NCBI RefSeq assembly: GCF_036689815.1 | Contig: NZ_JBAHUR010000005.1 | Coordinates: 1 to 45,000, forward strand | Direction: 5' to 3' | Source: Magnetovibrio sp. PR-2 | GTDB taxonomy: Bacteria; Pseudomonadota; Alphaproteobacteria; Rhodospirillales; Magnetovibrionaceae | Length of the DNA stretch: 45,000 bases | Shown here: one piece after another, positions 35,302 to 44,612 of the stretch | Layout: every line of letters starts with the position of its first letter | Position numbering within the stretch: position 1 is the stretch's first letter | Translations under genes and position numbers: made by a program | Notes under the pieces: generated by a model | Seen by the model: only the letters and a program-made list of their open reading frames with translations | Database searches by the model: none | What the model was told of the DNA's origin: nothing

Positions 35302-37902
35302 ATGGATTTTGAAAAGTACTCCGAACGCGCCAAGGGGTTTATGCAGTCTGCGCAAACCTTGGCCACGCGCCGCTCACACCAACACCTGTTGCCCGTGCAC
35401 ATGTTGCACGTTTTGCTCGAAGATAAAGAGGGCCTGTGTGCCAACTTGATCGAGGCTGCAGGCGGCAATGCAAAAAAAGCCCTGAAGGCTTCTGAAAAAG
35501 CTCTGAAAGCTCTGCCCAAGGTCGAAGGATCGGGCGCAGGGCAGCTGTATTTGTCTCAAGAACTCTCACGGGTCATGGAACAGGCCGAACAGGTCGCGGA
35601 AAAATCCGGCGACAGTTTTGTCACTGTGGAAAAAGTCCTGCTCGCGCTGGCTTTGGCTGCGGGAACCGATGCCCAAAAAATCTTGACCGAAGACGCAGGC
35701 GTCACGCCGCAACGTCTCAACGGTGCCATCGAAAACATTCGCAAGGGCCGCACGGCTGATACGGCGACGGCGGAAGACCAGTACGACGCGCTGAAAAAGT
35801 ATGCCCGCGATCTGACTGCAGCCGCCGCCGAAGGCAAAATCGATCCCGTCATTGGGCGCGACGAAGAAATCCGCCGCACCATCCAAGTGCTCAGCCGCCG
35901 CACCAAAAACAATCCGGTTTTGATTGGTGAGCCCGGCGTGGGTAAAACCGCCATTATCGAAGGCTTGGCGCATCGCATCGTGCAAGGCGACGTGCCGGAA
36001 AACCTGAAAACGAAAACGCTGATGGTCTTGGACTTAGGTGCGCTGGTGGCGGGGGCGAAGTTCCGGGGCGAATTTGAAGAACGCTTAAAGGCTGTCTTGA
36101 AAGACGTGGAAGCCGCTGCAGGCCAGATCATTTTGTTTATTGATGAAATGCACACGTTGGTGGGCGCGGGGGCTGCCGAAGGCTCCATGGATGCGTCCAA
36201 CCTGATCAAGCCTGCCTTGGCGCGCGGTGAATTGCACTGTGTCGGTGCGACGACCCTGGACGAATACCGCAAACACGTGGAAAAAGACGCAGCCCTCGCG
36301 CGCCGCTTCCAGCCTGTGTTCGTGTCCGAACCTACGGTGGAAGACACGATTTCCATTCTGCGCGGCATTAAGGATAAGTACGAACTGCACCATGGTGTGC
36401 GCATCCACGACGGGGCGCTGATTTCTGCAGCAACCTTATCCAACCGCTACATCACGGACCGGTTCTTGCCGGACAAAGCCATCGACTTGATGGACGAAGC
36501 TGGGTCGCGTCTGCGTATGCAGGTGGATTCCAAACCGGACGAATTGGACGAGCTGGACCGCAAAGTCATCCAGCTGAAGATCGAACGCGAAGCCATCAAA
36601 AAAGAAGAAGATGATGCCTCCAAAGACCGTATGGTCGTGTTGGAAGCGGAACTTGATAAGCTGGAATCTGACGCCGCTGAATTGACGGCGGAGTGGGAGA
36701 GCGAGAAAAACGCCCTCGCCGGAGCCACAAACCTCAAAGAGAAACTGGACCACGCCCGCATGGAGCTGGAACGCGCCATGCGCGAAGGCAAGTATGAAGA
36801 GGTCGGCAAACTTCAATACGAAGACATCCCGGCGCTGGAACAGCAGCTCACCGCGTCGGAAGATGCGGAGAGCCACCGCATGCTTGAAGAAGCCGTGACC
36901 GACAGCCACATCGCCCAAGTGGTGTCGCGCTGGACCGGCATTCCCGTCGATAAGATGCTCGAGTCTGAGCGCGACAAACTGGTGCATATGGAAGACGGCC
37001 TGCGCGGTCGCGTGATTGGGCAGGAAGAGGCGCTGAAGTCTGTCGCCAACGCCGTGCGCCGTGCACGTGCGGGCCTGCAAGACCAAAACCGCCCCATCGG
37101 CTCGTTCCTGTTCTTAGGTCCCACGGGTGTCGGTAAAACCGAGCTCACCAAAGCTTTGGCGGAATTCCTGTTCGACGACGAAAGTGCGCTGCTGCGCATC
37201 GATATGTCTGAATATATGGAAAAACACGCCGTCGCACGTTTGATCGGTGCACCGCCGGGCTACGTGGGCTATGACGAAGGCGGCGCGCTTACCGAAGCCG
37301 TGCGCCGTCGCCCGTATCAAGTCATCTTGTTTGACGAGGTGGAAAAAGCCCACCCGGATGTGTTTAACGTCATGCTGCAAGTCCTGGACGACGGCCGTTT
37401 GACCGACGGGCAGGGGCGCACGGTGGATTTCCGCAACACGCTCATCGTGTTGACGTCGAACCTGGGCGGAGAAATCCTCGCGAACCAAGAAGACGGCCAC
37501 GACAGTGCGGAGTTGCGCGAGCCGGTCATGGACATCGTGCGCGCCAACTTCCGCCCGGAATTTTTGAACCGCCTGGACGAAGTCATCTTGTTCCACCGCC
37601 TGTTCCGCGAACACATGGACGGCATTGTGGACATCCAGTTGGCGCGCCTGTTCAAACTGTTGGACGACAAAAAGATCACCATGGACATGGACGAAGCCGC
37701 ACGGGCCTGGCTGGCAGACCAGGGGTACGATCCCATCTATGGCGCTCGCCCCCTAAAACGTGTTATCCAAAGAGCCCTGCAAAACCCCCTCGCGGGTATG
37801 ATCTTGGAGGGCAAGGTGAAGGATGGGGATGCGGTGCGTGTGTCGGCCAGTGACAAAGGTCTCACCATCAACGGTGAAGACGTGGCCGATTGGGCGGCCT
37901 AA
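35302..37902 (+). CDS. clpB: ATP-dependent disaggregase ClpB
   Basis: An 866-aa Hsp100 that pulls proteins out of aggregates with DnaK. The N-domain is followed by AAA1 with Walker [10 protein letters not shown] near residue 210 and Walker [14 protein letters not shown], the coiled-coil M domain (~400-520, rich in Glu/Lys/Leu), and AAA2 with GPTGVGKTE near residue 606 and [14 protein letters not shown]. The ATG at 35302 gives the canonical [13 protein letters not shown] start; the 34 upstream codons are not ClpB-like and hold the leader. Confidence 0.98.
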   Translation: MDFEKYSERAKGFMQSAQTLATRRSHQHLLPVHMLHVLLEDKEGLCANLIEAAGGNAKKALKASEKALKALPKVEGSGAGQLYLSQELSRVMEQAEQVAEKSGDSFVTVEKVLLALALAAGTDAQKILTEDAGVTPQRLNGAIENIRKGRTADTATAEDQYDALKKYARDLTAAAAEGKIDPVIGRDEEIRRTIQVLSRRTKNNPVLIGEPGVGKTAIIEGLAHRIVQGDVPENLKTKTLMVLDLGALVAGAKFRGEFEERLKAVLKDVEAAAGQIILFIDEMHTLVGAGAAEGSMDASNLIKPALARGELHCVGATTLDEYRKHVEKDAALARRFQPVFVSEPTVEDTISILRGIKDKYELHHGVRIHDGALISAATLSNRYITDRFLPDKAIDLMDEAGSRLRMQVDSKPDELDELDRKVIQLKIEREAIKKEEDDASKDRMVVLEAELDKLESDAAELTAEWESEKNALAGATNLKEKLDHARMELERAMREGKYEEVGKLQYEDIPALEQQLTASEDAESHRMLEEAVTDSHIAQVVSRWTGIPVDKMLESERDKLVHMEDGLRGRVIGQEEALKSVANAVRRARAGLQDQNRPIGSFLFLGPTGVGKTELTKALAEFLFDDESALLRIDMSEYMEKHAVARLIGAPPGYVGYDEGGALTEAVRRRPYQVILFDEVEKAHPDVFNVMLQVLDDGRLTDGQGRTVDFRNTLIVLTSNLGGEILANQEDGHDSAELREPVMDIVRANFRPEFLNRLDEVILFHRLFREHMDGIVDIQLARLFKLLDDKKITMDMDEAARAWLADQGYDPIYGARPLKRVIQRALQNPLAGMILEGKVKDGDAVRVSASDKGLTINGEDVADWAA

Positions 37903-37925
37903 AAGAAGATAAGAACGGGAAACAC

Positions 37926-38663
37926 ATGAACCAGCAAGCCGATCAGACGGAATATTTGGAGCTTTTGTACGCGTTGTTGCATTCGGACATGGTGTCCGAC
38001 GACGCCATGACCATGAGTGAGCTGGACGGCTTTATTGCCGGTGTGATTTCCAGTCCCGAGCCGATCCTGCCCGCCGCCTGGGTTCCCGAGGTTTGGGGCA
38101 AGGCTGGTCTGAGCGTGGATGATGAGGAAGAGCTGGAAAGCCTAAACGGTGTGGTCACCACGCGCTTTCGCCATGTGCTGTTTGACGTCTATCAGGGCTT
38201 CATTCATCCGCTCTACAACTACAACGAAGATGACGAAGTGGACTGGGCCGAATGGGCCAACGGCTTTGGCCGCGCCATGGCGATGCAGCCGGACGGTTGG
38301 GACAAAGTCGGCGAAGAGGGCGGCGTCGGCGGGATTGACGCCAAAGAAGGTGTCGAGACGCTCAAAAAACTTTGCGCCCACGCCAAGCTGCCCGCTGACG
38401 AGCGCGAGGAAGCCGAGAGCATGGGCGACAAGATGTTGCTGATGGCACCGGATTTATTCGCCGAAGCCGTGCTGTTGCTTTACGGCGCAAAACAAGAAGC
38501 CGGGATCTCTATCCCCGTGTCCATGCGCAATGTGGAAATTCATTCGGCCCGCACCGAGCCATGTGCGTGTGGTTCTGGGAAGACGTACGAAGAGTGCTGC
38601 TTGCCAAACGATCAAGCCAAACGCATGGAAGAAGCCAAGCAGACGGAAGGCGTGCCAGACTAG
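37926..38663 (+). CDS. UPF0149/YecA family protein with C-terminal SEC-C zinc motif
   Basis: A 245-aa protein. Residues ~10-190 match UPF0149 (SELDGFIAGVISSPEPILPAAW, then a HPLYNYNEDDE region and DGWDKVGEEGG), and the last 35 residues form a SEC-C motif with Cys213, Cys215, Cys224 and Cys225. SEC-C tails bind zinc and in SecA mediate ribosome or SecB contact. The ATG at 37926, 23 bp after clpB, follows a purine-rich AAGAACGGGAAA. Probably co-transcribed with clpB. Confidence 0.88.
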   Translation: MNQQADQTEYLELLYALLHSDMVSDDAMTMSELDGFIAGVISSPEPILPAAWVPEVWGKAGLSVDDEEELESLNGVVTTRFRHVLFDVYQGFIHPLYNYNEDDEVDWAEWANGFGRAMAMQPDGWDKVGEEGGVGGIDAKEGVETLKKLCAHAKLPADEREEAESMGDKMLLMAPDLFAEAVLLLYGAKQEAGISIPVSMRNVEIHSARTEPCACGSGKTYEECCLPNDQAKRMEEAKQTEGVPD

Positions 38664-38672
38664 GCTCAGACC

Positions 38673-38963
38673 CTAAGCGGCAGGCTTTCTCTGCTTGTCG
38701 AGCCAGGCGTCCAACTCACCGGAACATTTCACGTAAGCATTGCGGTGGCGGCCGAGGTCTTCGTTTTGATCTTCGGCGGTGGTGCGAAGATTGTCGCACA
38801 GGCAATGCCCGCACATCTCGGTCGAGGGCTCCAAGCCCAAACCGATACAATGCGTCGTGCAGTGATGACGAAACCGCATGTACATGCGCCAAAGGCTGAT
38901 GGCCTTGTCGTATTCGTGCGCCGCAATGAAATGCATGGCGTTGATGATGTGATTCGATTGCAC
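38673..38963 (-). CDS. Small Cys-rich hypothetical protein
   Basis: A 96-aa frame if begun at the GTG at 38963, which has GAGGGA 8-9 nt upstream; a TTG at 38978 is also possible. No family recognised. It has an aromatic/Met-rich helix (SLWRMYMRFRHH) followed by HCTTHCIGLGLEPSTEMCGHCLC, a Cys/His cluster that could hold a metal, and a charged tail with one more Cys. It ends 9 bp from the convergent UPF0149 gene. Coding status is likely but not certain. Confidence 0.55.
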   Translation of the reverse strand: MQSNHIINAMHFIAAHEYDKAISLWRMYMRFRHHCTTHCIGLGLEPSTEMCGHCLCDNLRTTAEDQNEDLGRHRNAYVKCSGELDAWLDKQRKPAA

Positions 38964-39126
38964 CGTCTCGTCCCTCAACAGTGTCTATGCCCGATGTTGA
39001 GGGTCTCAAATATGAGAACGATCGTAAATACGCGCGCGGAGTTATGCAGCTAAACCGTTCAGACTACATCATACAAATAACTTAACGCATTGAAGTTGTA
39101 TGCAAAAAACAGAGGCAGGCTGTGGT

Positions 39127-39915
39127 TTAGTTTCGCTGCAAAAAGTCAGTCACTTCACGCAGGAACAGCTCCGGCGCTTCGGCATGAAGCCAATGTCCGG
39201 CACCGGGAATGTGGGCCACTTGGGCTTTGGGGAACAGGCGTTCAATCTCGGTGATGTGGTGGGGCTGGACGTAATCGGACGCCGCGCCTGCAACGAATTG
39301 CACCGGACCTTTATAGCTGTGACAACCTTGGGGTTCGGGGAAGTCGGCGATGTCGTCCATGCCTGCGTCGAGCGCGGCTAAATTGATGCGCCACTCAAAG
39401 CCATTTTCACCCCGCACCACGTTTTGAACCAAGAAGGTGCGCACCATTTTGTCGCGGACCACGTCTTCGATGTGCGCCTCCACATCCGCACGGCTGTCGC
39501 ATTCGGCCAAGGGCACGTTGGCCATGGCTTCGATGTAGGCGTTAAATCCCGTTTCACGCTCCACCGGGGCCATGTCGACGACGATCATGCGCTTGACCAA
39601 TTCGGGATGGGTCAGTGCCAAAATCATCGCCGTCTTGCCACCCATGGAATGGCCCATGACGGTGCACGCGCCCAAGGCATGGCGTTTGATGAAGGCCGCG
39701 ACGTCGGCGGCCAAGTCTTGATAGTTCATGCCGTCCACCCACGGGCTGTCGCCGTGATTGCGTAAATCCAAACTGATCACCCGGTGATGCTGGCTGAGCT
39801 TTTTCGCAATCGCGCCCCAGTTGCGTTTGGAGCCGAACAGGCCATGTAAGATCAGCAAGGGATCTCCTTGGCCAAGCTCTTGAAACGACAATTCAACGGG
39901 GGTGGCGGTGTGCAT
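39127..39915 (-). CDS. Alpha/beta hydrolase, YbfF/ABHD11-like
   Basis: A 262-aa single-domain hydrolase. The oxyanion stretch is ILHGLFGSKRNW (22-33), the nucleophile is Ser90 in GHSMGGK, and the catalytic His is in PGAGHWLHAEAP near residue 241. The N-terminal pattern is that of the YbfF/ABHD11 esterase group, acyl-ester or acyl-CoA hydrolases in the cytosol. Natural substrate unknown. No operon partner is apparent. Confidence 0.9.
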   Translation of the reverse strand: MHTATPVELSFQELGQGDPLLILHGLFGSKRNWGAIAKKLSQHHRVISLDLRNHGDSPWVDGMNYQDLAADVAAFIKRHALGACTVMGHSMGGKTAMILALTHPELVKRMIVVDMAPVERETGFNAYIEAMANVPLAECDSRADVEAHIEDVVRDKMVRTFLVQNVVRGENGFEWRINLAALDAGMDDIADFPEPQGCHSYKGPVQFVAGAASDYVQPHHITEIERLFPKAQVAHIPGAGHWLHAEAPELFLREVTDFLQRN

Positions 39916-40062
39916 GGGGGTGGTCCTTTTTCAAAACATCTGAAGAAAAGTAGGCAATACGTTTCAAAACGCAAGGCACTTGTGTTTGATTGCTATAGTC
40001 GCGGGATTTGCTAATATACAAACACAGATTGTTTTGTACCTTTGACGATGCCGGGGGGCACC

Positions 40063-41181
40063 ATGAGCGATATAGAGACCACCACGGACGACACCGAGAA
40101 CCCACAAGTTACAGATGCCGTGACGCAGGCGAGCCCCGTGCCGCAATCGCGCCCCTTAATCAAAAACCACACCGAACTGGGGCCGATGTTTAAAATCGTG
40201 CTGACCAATTTTGCGCTGACAATTGTAACGTTGGGGATTTATCGGTTCTGGGGCAAGACGCGGTTGCGCCAATACCTATGGGGCCATGTGGAGATCATGG
40301 GGGACCGGCTGGAGTACACAGGCACGGGCAAAGAGCTGTTCTTTGGGTTTTTGTTTGTGTTCATCGTGATCTTGTTACCGTTCTTTTTGTTTATCAGCTT
40401 CATAGATGTGGTGTATGCGGATAATGAAGTGGTGAGAGTCACGGTCAGTTCCGTGCAAACGATCGTCATCATTTTTTTGGTCGGTGCAGCCTGGTATCGC
40501 GCGAGGCGATACCGCTTAACCAGAACGCATTGGCGCGGAATTTACGGCAATCAAAGTGGTTCGGCTGTTCACTATGGCTTGATCGCCATAGGTTGTTATT
40601 TTTTAGTCGGGCTCACGGCAGGTCTGATATGGCCCGTGTGTAGTGTCTGGTTAAGGTCGTATGAAATGAACCATACGTGGATTGGCGATCAGCAGCCGGA
40701 GTTTCAACCTCAAGTCAGCGCACTCTATGGTCCTTTCCTTAAGGCTTGGTTCTTGGGCGCATTATCCATTGGGGGGCTGTTTTTGTTGTTGTTTGGCATG
40801 ATGTTTATCTTGCCGCTCTTTGCCAGTGTTCTGGCCCCGATTGGATACGTTGGGATTATCTTGACGGTTGTCGGATGGTTTTTTTGGTATAGGGGGAAAG
40901 CTTACGACCACTTTGTCTCAAGTACGCGTTTCATCAATCACGATGTGACGAGTGCGATTACGGGTGGCGGTTTTATGCGCTTGAGCGTAGGGAATTTCCT
41001 GATCTTGTTGTTCAGTTTAGGCTTAGCCTCTCCATTTGTGTATCGGCGGTACTTGAACTACGTGGAGAACCGTGTTGGTTTATCCGGCGACGGTGATTTC
41101 TCAGATTTGCTGCAAAGTGAAATCGGCAAACCCACACGTGGAGAAGGATTGGCGGATGCCTTCGATGTCGGCGCAATCTGA
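40063..41181 (+). CDS. DUF898 (YjgN) membrane protein
   Basis: A 372-aa multi-pass inner-membrane protein. The family signature FKIVLTNFALTIVTLGIYRFWGKTRLRQYLW (43-73) contains the first helix; five or more further hydrophobic segments follow (around 95-118, 128-147, 165-190, 225-265, 310-330), with repeated YRFW/YRRY-like exits. The ATG at 40063 has a run of G 5 nt upstream. Function unknown in the family. Its last 26 bp overlap the start of an M48 protease gene, so the two are probably a functional unit. Confidence 0.88.
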   Translation: MSDIETTTDDTENPQVTDAVTQASPVPQSRPLIKNHTELGPMFKIVLTNFALTIVTLGIYRFWGKTRLRQYLWGHVEIMGDRLEYTGTGKELFFGFLFVFIVILLPFFLFISFIDVVYADNEVVRVTVSSVQTIVIIFLVGAAWYRARRYRLTRTHWRGIYGNQSGSAVHYGLIAIGCYFLVGLTAGLIWPVCSVWLRSYEMNHTWIGDQQPEFQPQVSALYGPFLKAWFLGALSIGGLFLLLFGMMFILPLFASVLAPIGYVGIILTVVGWFFWYRGKAYDHFVSSTRFINHDVTSAITGGGFMRLSVGNFLILLFSLGLASPFVYRRYLNYVENRVGLSGDGDFSDLLQSEIGKPTRGEGLADAFDVGAI

Positions 41182-42241
41182 TCCGGTTTCTTTTGCGGCC
41201 AGATACTACGATGGCCGCCAAGCTGTCGCCCACAATGTGAGTGTGCAGATCAGTGGGACGGCTCTGATCCTCATTTCCGAAAACGGCTCTGTTTTGGATA
41301 CATGGGCGTTGACGGATCTTGAACTTGGCGATCGCTCCAAAGATTGGGTGCGGGTTGCCAAAAAAGGCAGCGAAGCCCGTTTGTCATTGAACGACCCCCG
41401 CGCGTTTGATGTTTTGCTTGCCCTGGCTCCCAATATCATGACCCGCCAAAAAAGGCTGCGCCGGGGCATGCTCTTGGCTGTGGTGAGCACCATTGCCGTC
41501 ATCGCTGGGGTTTATTTTGCCATTCCGGTTATCACGAAAGGGATTGTGGCTATAGTTCCGCCGTCGGTCGAAGTTCGGCTCGGCGATGGTAGCTCAAAGG
41601 CGATTGTCGATATGGTCGCGAGCGCCAAGGACAAACCGCTTTGCGACAAGCCTCAAGGCTCAACCGCCTTGGGCCGCATGACCGATACTTTGGCGAACCA
41701 CACGGACGGATCGTTCCCGTATCGGGTCAAGGTTCTCAATGTGGATATGTCCAACGCGATTGCCTTGCCAGGGGGGCATATCTTTTTGTTCAAAGGCTTG
41801 TTGGAAAAAGCCGAAACCCCGGAAGAGATCGCGGGTGTCTTGGCCCATGAAATGGCGCACGTGGACCTGCGTCATTCCTTGCACGGTTTGGTCCATCAAG
41901 CCGGGCTTGGTGTTTTGTCCGATATGATGTTCGGTGGCAGTTCCATGGGAAGCTTGTCGGGCTTTGTCGTGGGGGCGTCCTATACCCGCGAAGCAGAGGC
42001 GGCTGCTGACGAACAGGCCGTGCGCACGCTTCGCGATGCCGGTATCAGCACGCAGGGGTTCGCGGCGTTTTTCGAACGCCTTCATAGCCAAGAAGCCAAA
42101 GCAGGGTTTGGTTTGCCTGCGTTTATGTCAACCCACCCACCCAGCGACAAACGTGCAAAACTGGCCCAGTCCGCTCTGCCGTCACGCATTGAACTTTTGA
42201 GCCCCACACAATGGAAAGACTTTCAGTCCATCTGTGAGTAA
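41156..42241 (+). CDS. M48-family zinc metalloprotease
   Basis: A 361-aa membrane-anchored M48 peptidase. An N-terminal cytoplasmic part of ~95 residues is followed by one transmembrane segment (~103-125), then the peptidase with HEMAH (231-235) and the third zinc ligand probably Glu281 in the TREAEAAADE segment; STHPPSDKR is also conserved. The HtpX/Oma1/YfgC-like group degrades damaged membrane or periplasmic proteins. The ATG at 41156 has GGAGAAGGA upstream. It is translationally coupled to the DUF898 gene and followed by a terminator. Confidence 0.9.
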   Translation: MPSMSAQSDPVSFAARYYDGRQAVAHNVSVQISGTALILISENGSVLDTWALTDLELGDRSKDWVRVAKKGSEARLSLNDPRAFDVLLALAPNIMTRQKRLRRGMLLAVVSTIAVIAGVYFAIPVITKGIVAIVPPSVEVRLGDGSSKAIVDMVASAKDKPLCDKPQGSTALGRMTDTLANHTDGSFPYRVKVLNVDMSNAIALPGGHIFLFKGLLEKAETPEEIAGVLAHEMAHVDLRHSLHGLVHQAGLGVLSDMMFGGSSMGSLSGFVVGASYTREAEAAADEQAVRTLRDAGISTQGFAAFFERLHSQEAKAGFGLPAFMSTHPPSDKRAKLAQSALPSRIELLSPTQWKDFQSICE

Positions 42242-42248
42242 GGCATAA

Positions 42249-42274
42249 AAAAGGGTCGGCCAACGGACCCTTTT
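42249..42274 (+). terminator. Rho-independent terminator after the M48 gene
   Basis: aaaagggtc (42249-42257) pairs with gaccctttt (42266-42274) around an 8-nt loop. It closes the DUF898-M48 transcript. Confidence 0.8.
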
Positions 42275-42277
42275 GTT

Positions 42278-42596
42278 CTTTATTGAGCTGCCGTCGCCTT
42301 CACCGCTGAGCATCATGCTGTGGAAGGTGTTCATATCGTCCTTGCACTCTTTGTGTTCACGGTCGATTTTATCGACACCCGTGGCAATGCTTTCATCCCA
42401 CTTGTAGAGTTCCGTCTGACCGTTATCAGCGCGGATTTCCGTCAAGACATGACTGACTTCGCCGCGGAGATTCTCCGATTGTTTGGACAGCTCACTTGCC
42501 GCATCGGTGGTTTCGCGTGCGGCGCCGGTGAATTCTTCCGAAGCACTTTTCACGTGTGTGTACGTGATGTTTTTGCTGCTACGACCGAGGCCCTGT
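42278..42596 (-). pseudogene. Remnant of a chemoreceptor (MCP) fused to hemerythrin
   Basis: The minus-strand frame begins abruptly behind the M23 gene's stop. It reads as the last turn of an MCP signalling domain (VKSASEEFTGAARETTDAAS, then ELSKQSENLRGEVSHVLTEI), then the opening of a bacteriohemerythrin domain (LYKWDESIATGVDKIDREHK with the Trp and first iron-binding His region). After about 38 hemerythrin residues the frame passes into the terminator of the M48 gene. Only the joint of the two domains survives: no start, no sensor or main signalling part, no rest of the iron site. MCP-hemerythrin fusions are oxygen-sensing receptors. Clear pseudogene remnant. Confidence 0.75.
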
Positions 42597-44006
42597 TTAG
42601 CGCTGTGCCAATTCCGGTCCTGGTGTCTTCAGGCTTGCCCATTGGACCATGAGCCGTTCGCGGCTGTCTTGGAATCGCGCCAACTCTTGTCCCTTAAGCT
42701 TTTTGCCGGACGGCATCTTGATGCGCATGGGATTGACCTTTACACCGCGGCGCATGATTTCGTAGTGCAGATGCGGGCCGGTCGAACGGCCAGTCGTGCC
42801 GACATAGCCGATCACTTGGCCCTGCTTGACGCGCTTGCCTTTGCCCATGCCACGCTTGAACGCCCGCATGTGCGCGTACGCTGTTGAGTATTCGGAGTTG
42901 TGGCGGATACGGATATATTTCCCATACCCACCTTTCCAAGCGGCAAAATCAACAACGCCGTCACCGGCTGCGTAAATCGGTGTGCCCGGCGGTGCGGCAA
43001 AATCGGTGCCGATATGTTTCTTGGTGTAGCCCAAAATCGGATGGCGGCGTTTGCCGAAGTGTGATGACAGACGGGCTCCATCAATGGGGGTGCGCATCAA
43101 AGCTTTCTTGGCACTTTGACCCTTGTCGTTAAAGTAATCCGTTTTGCCGTCTTTCAGCGTGTGCAGAAAGATCGGCTTGCGATCCCCTGAAAGCTCCAAA
43201 GCAGCGTAGACGATCTTGCCGTTGTGCACGACCTTGCCGTCTTCATCATGTTTTTGTTCAAACATGATTTCGAAACGGTCGTTTTTGCGGATGTCGCGTT
43301 GGAAGTCCACATCCCAGGAAAAGGCACGCACCATTTCAGCCATGGTCGAGGCCGGCACACCGGCGTCGGACCCGGCCTTAAACAGGCTCCAGTCAATCAC
43401 GCCTTCGGCGCGGACATGTTCGGTGATGAGGTTGCGCTCAATCTCATGCGCTTCAAACCCACCTTCCGGGGCAGGGGCGACGCTGAGGCGTGTGGCGTAA
43501 TCCAATTCCAATTCAAAGCCGACAAATGCATCTGCGTCTTGGTCCAGCGTCGGGCTGTAACTGATATAAACCTTTTGCCCGGCCTTCAAATTGCGCGGAT
43601 CAAAATGACCTTTGAGTGCACGGATCGCCGTTTCGGCGTCAGAAGGCTTCGCACCTGCGCGGCGCAAGGCTTTGGATAGGGTGTCGCCCGATTTGATTTT
43701 GATGGCGGTTTTGTAGACCTGCGGCTCAACAACTTGAGGGGCCGGTTCTGGTTTCGCTTCGGGGATTGCCGTCGCCAGGGCGGCGACGCGGGTGTCTTGC
43801 AGTTTGTCGATGGCGCTGGCCGTGACGGGGTTGCCGACCGACAGCGGCGCTTTCGCCATGCGCATTGGTGTATAAGGAACGGAGGTAGGCGCCGAAGACG
43901 CTTGTGCAGCAGGCGCCAGCGCGCTTCCTGCGTCATCGTTCAATTGTGCATATGTATATGCACCCGTAATCAAGACCGCCGCAACGGTCATTCCCCTCAA
44001 CATCAT
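42597..44006 (-). CDS. M23 murein DD-endopeptidase with LysM-like domain (MepM type)
   Basis: With the ATG at 44006 the product is 469 aa. I prefer it to the ATG at 44033 because AGGAG lies 11 nt ahead, inside the longer version's first codons. It has an N-terminal signal/anchor (VAAVLITGAYTYA), a LysM-like stretch (IKSGDTLSKALRRAGAKPSD), a middle beta domain, and a C-terminal LytM/M23 peptidase with zinc ligands in KHIGTDFAAP and HLHYE. Such enzymes cut peptide crosslinks in the periplasm to let the wall expand. The catalytic residues are intact. Confidence 0.92.
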   Translation of the reverse strand: MMLRGMTVAAVLITGAYTYAQLNDDAGSALAPAAQASSAPTSVPYTPMRMAKAPLSVGNPVTASAIDKLQDTRVAALATAIPEAKPEPAPQVVEPQVYKTAIKIKSGDTLSKALRRAGAKPSDAETAIRALKGHFDPRNLKAGQKVYISYSPTLDQDADAFVGFELELDYATRLSVAPAPEGGFEAHEIERNLITEHVRAEGVIDWSLFKAGSDAGVPASTMAEMVRAFSWDVDFQRDIRKNDRFEIMFEQKHDEDGKVVHNGKIVYAALELSGDRKPIFLHTLKDGKTDYFNDKGQSAKKALMRTPIDGARLSSHFGKRRHPILGYTKKHIGTDFAAPPGTPIYAAGDGVVDFAAWKGGYGKYIRIRHNSEYSTAYAHMRAFKRGMGKGKRVKQGQVIGYVGTTGRSTGPHLHYEIMRRGVKVNPMRIKMPSGKKLKGQELARFQDSRERLMVQWASLKTPGPELAQR

Positions 44007-44196
44007 ACGCTTCTTATCTCCTAAAGAGAGCATGGGTGGAAGTCACCACTCTTATTGGGATGCGACGCTGAATTAAAAAATTCACAAAGCGGAAAGTTAT
44101 GATTTTGTTCCGCACCCGCATCCAGGTTTGTTATTGCCAAATTAGCCTTCAAAAATCAAGCATATCCGCCATTTTCTTAAAAGTTCATTGCCGTTC

Positions 44197-44246
44197 AAAA
44201 AAAATTCAAAAAAGGGTTTGACTTGGGTCGGGGCTAGGGCTAAAAA
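44197..44246 (+). promoter_or_regulatory. Candidate rRNA promoter with UP-like A-tract
   Basis: TTGACT (44218-44223) and TAAAAA (44241-44246) are 17 bp apart. Directly upstream at 44197-44213 is an A-rich tract like an UP element, and a GC-rich discriminator follows the -10, as in stringently controlled rRNA promoters. Confidence 0.5.
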
Positions 44247-44359
44247 CCCCTCCGTCGCGACAAACACGGCACCGGCAACGGGGCATTGAGTTGGTCGCGG
44301 TTTTTTGTCCCTAAACTTTCGGGTTTGGCTTTGCGGTGGTAGCGATATTGCCGGGACAT

Positions 44360-44371
44360 TGTTCTTTGACA
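44360..44371 (+). promoter_or_regulatory. boxA antitermination element of the rRNA leader
   Basis: tgttctttgaca matches the bacterial boxA pattern TGYTCTTTRACA, the NusB/NusE binding site that protects rRNA transcription from Rho. It lies about 240 nt before the 16S 5' end. Confidence 0.75.
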
Positions 44372-44612
44372 TTGTTGATGTTTGGAAGAGATGCGCAGGC
44401 GGCGGTTGTTTAGGTTTCGGCTTAAATTTTGGACCATTCCGCAGTCGCTTTTGACTCGACCCTTTTGGCTTTAGGCGCTGATTGGGTTTAAATGAGGGTT
44501 CGCCCCCTTTGTTTTAAGCTCTGTGTATTTCTCATGTTAACGTTTGTAATATATGAGATATATGGAATGGCTCCTTTTGTTATTCGGATCTTTTGGTCTG
44601 AATGAACAAAGT

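Larger units (their letters stand above)
44034..44612 (+). other. rRNA operon promoter and leader region
   Basis: 579 bp without a protein gene between the M23 peptidase and the 16S 5' end. It holds the A-rich block, promoter boxes and boxA listed separately. A second TTGACT at 44451-44456 and an AT-rich TATAT stretch near 44550-44562 could be further promoter or leader-processing elements, but I cannot assign them. Confidence 0.7.

Noticed and set aside
42182-42553. Complete 123-aa gene on the minus strand
   Set aside because: Its ends run into the M48 terminator and the M23 stop; the sequence is an MCP-hemerythrin fragment, so it is listed as a pseudogene.
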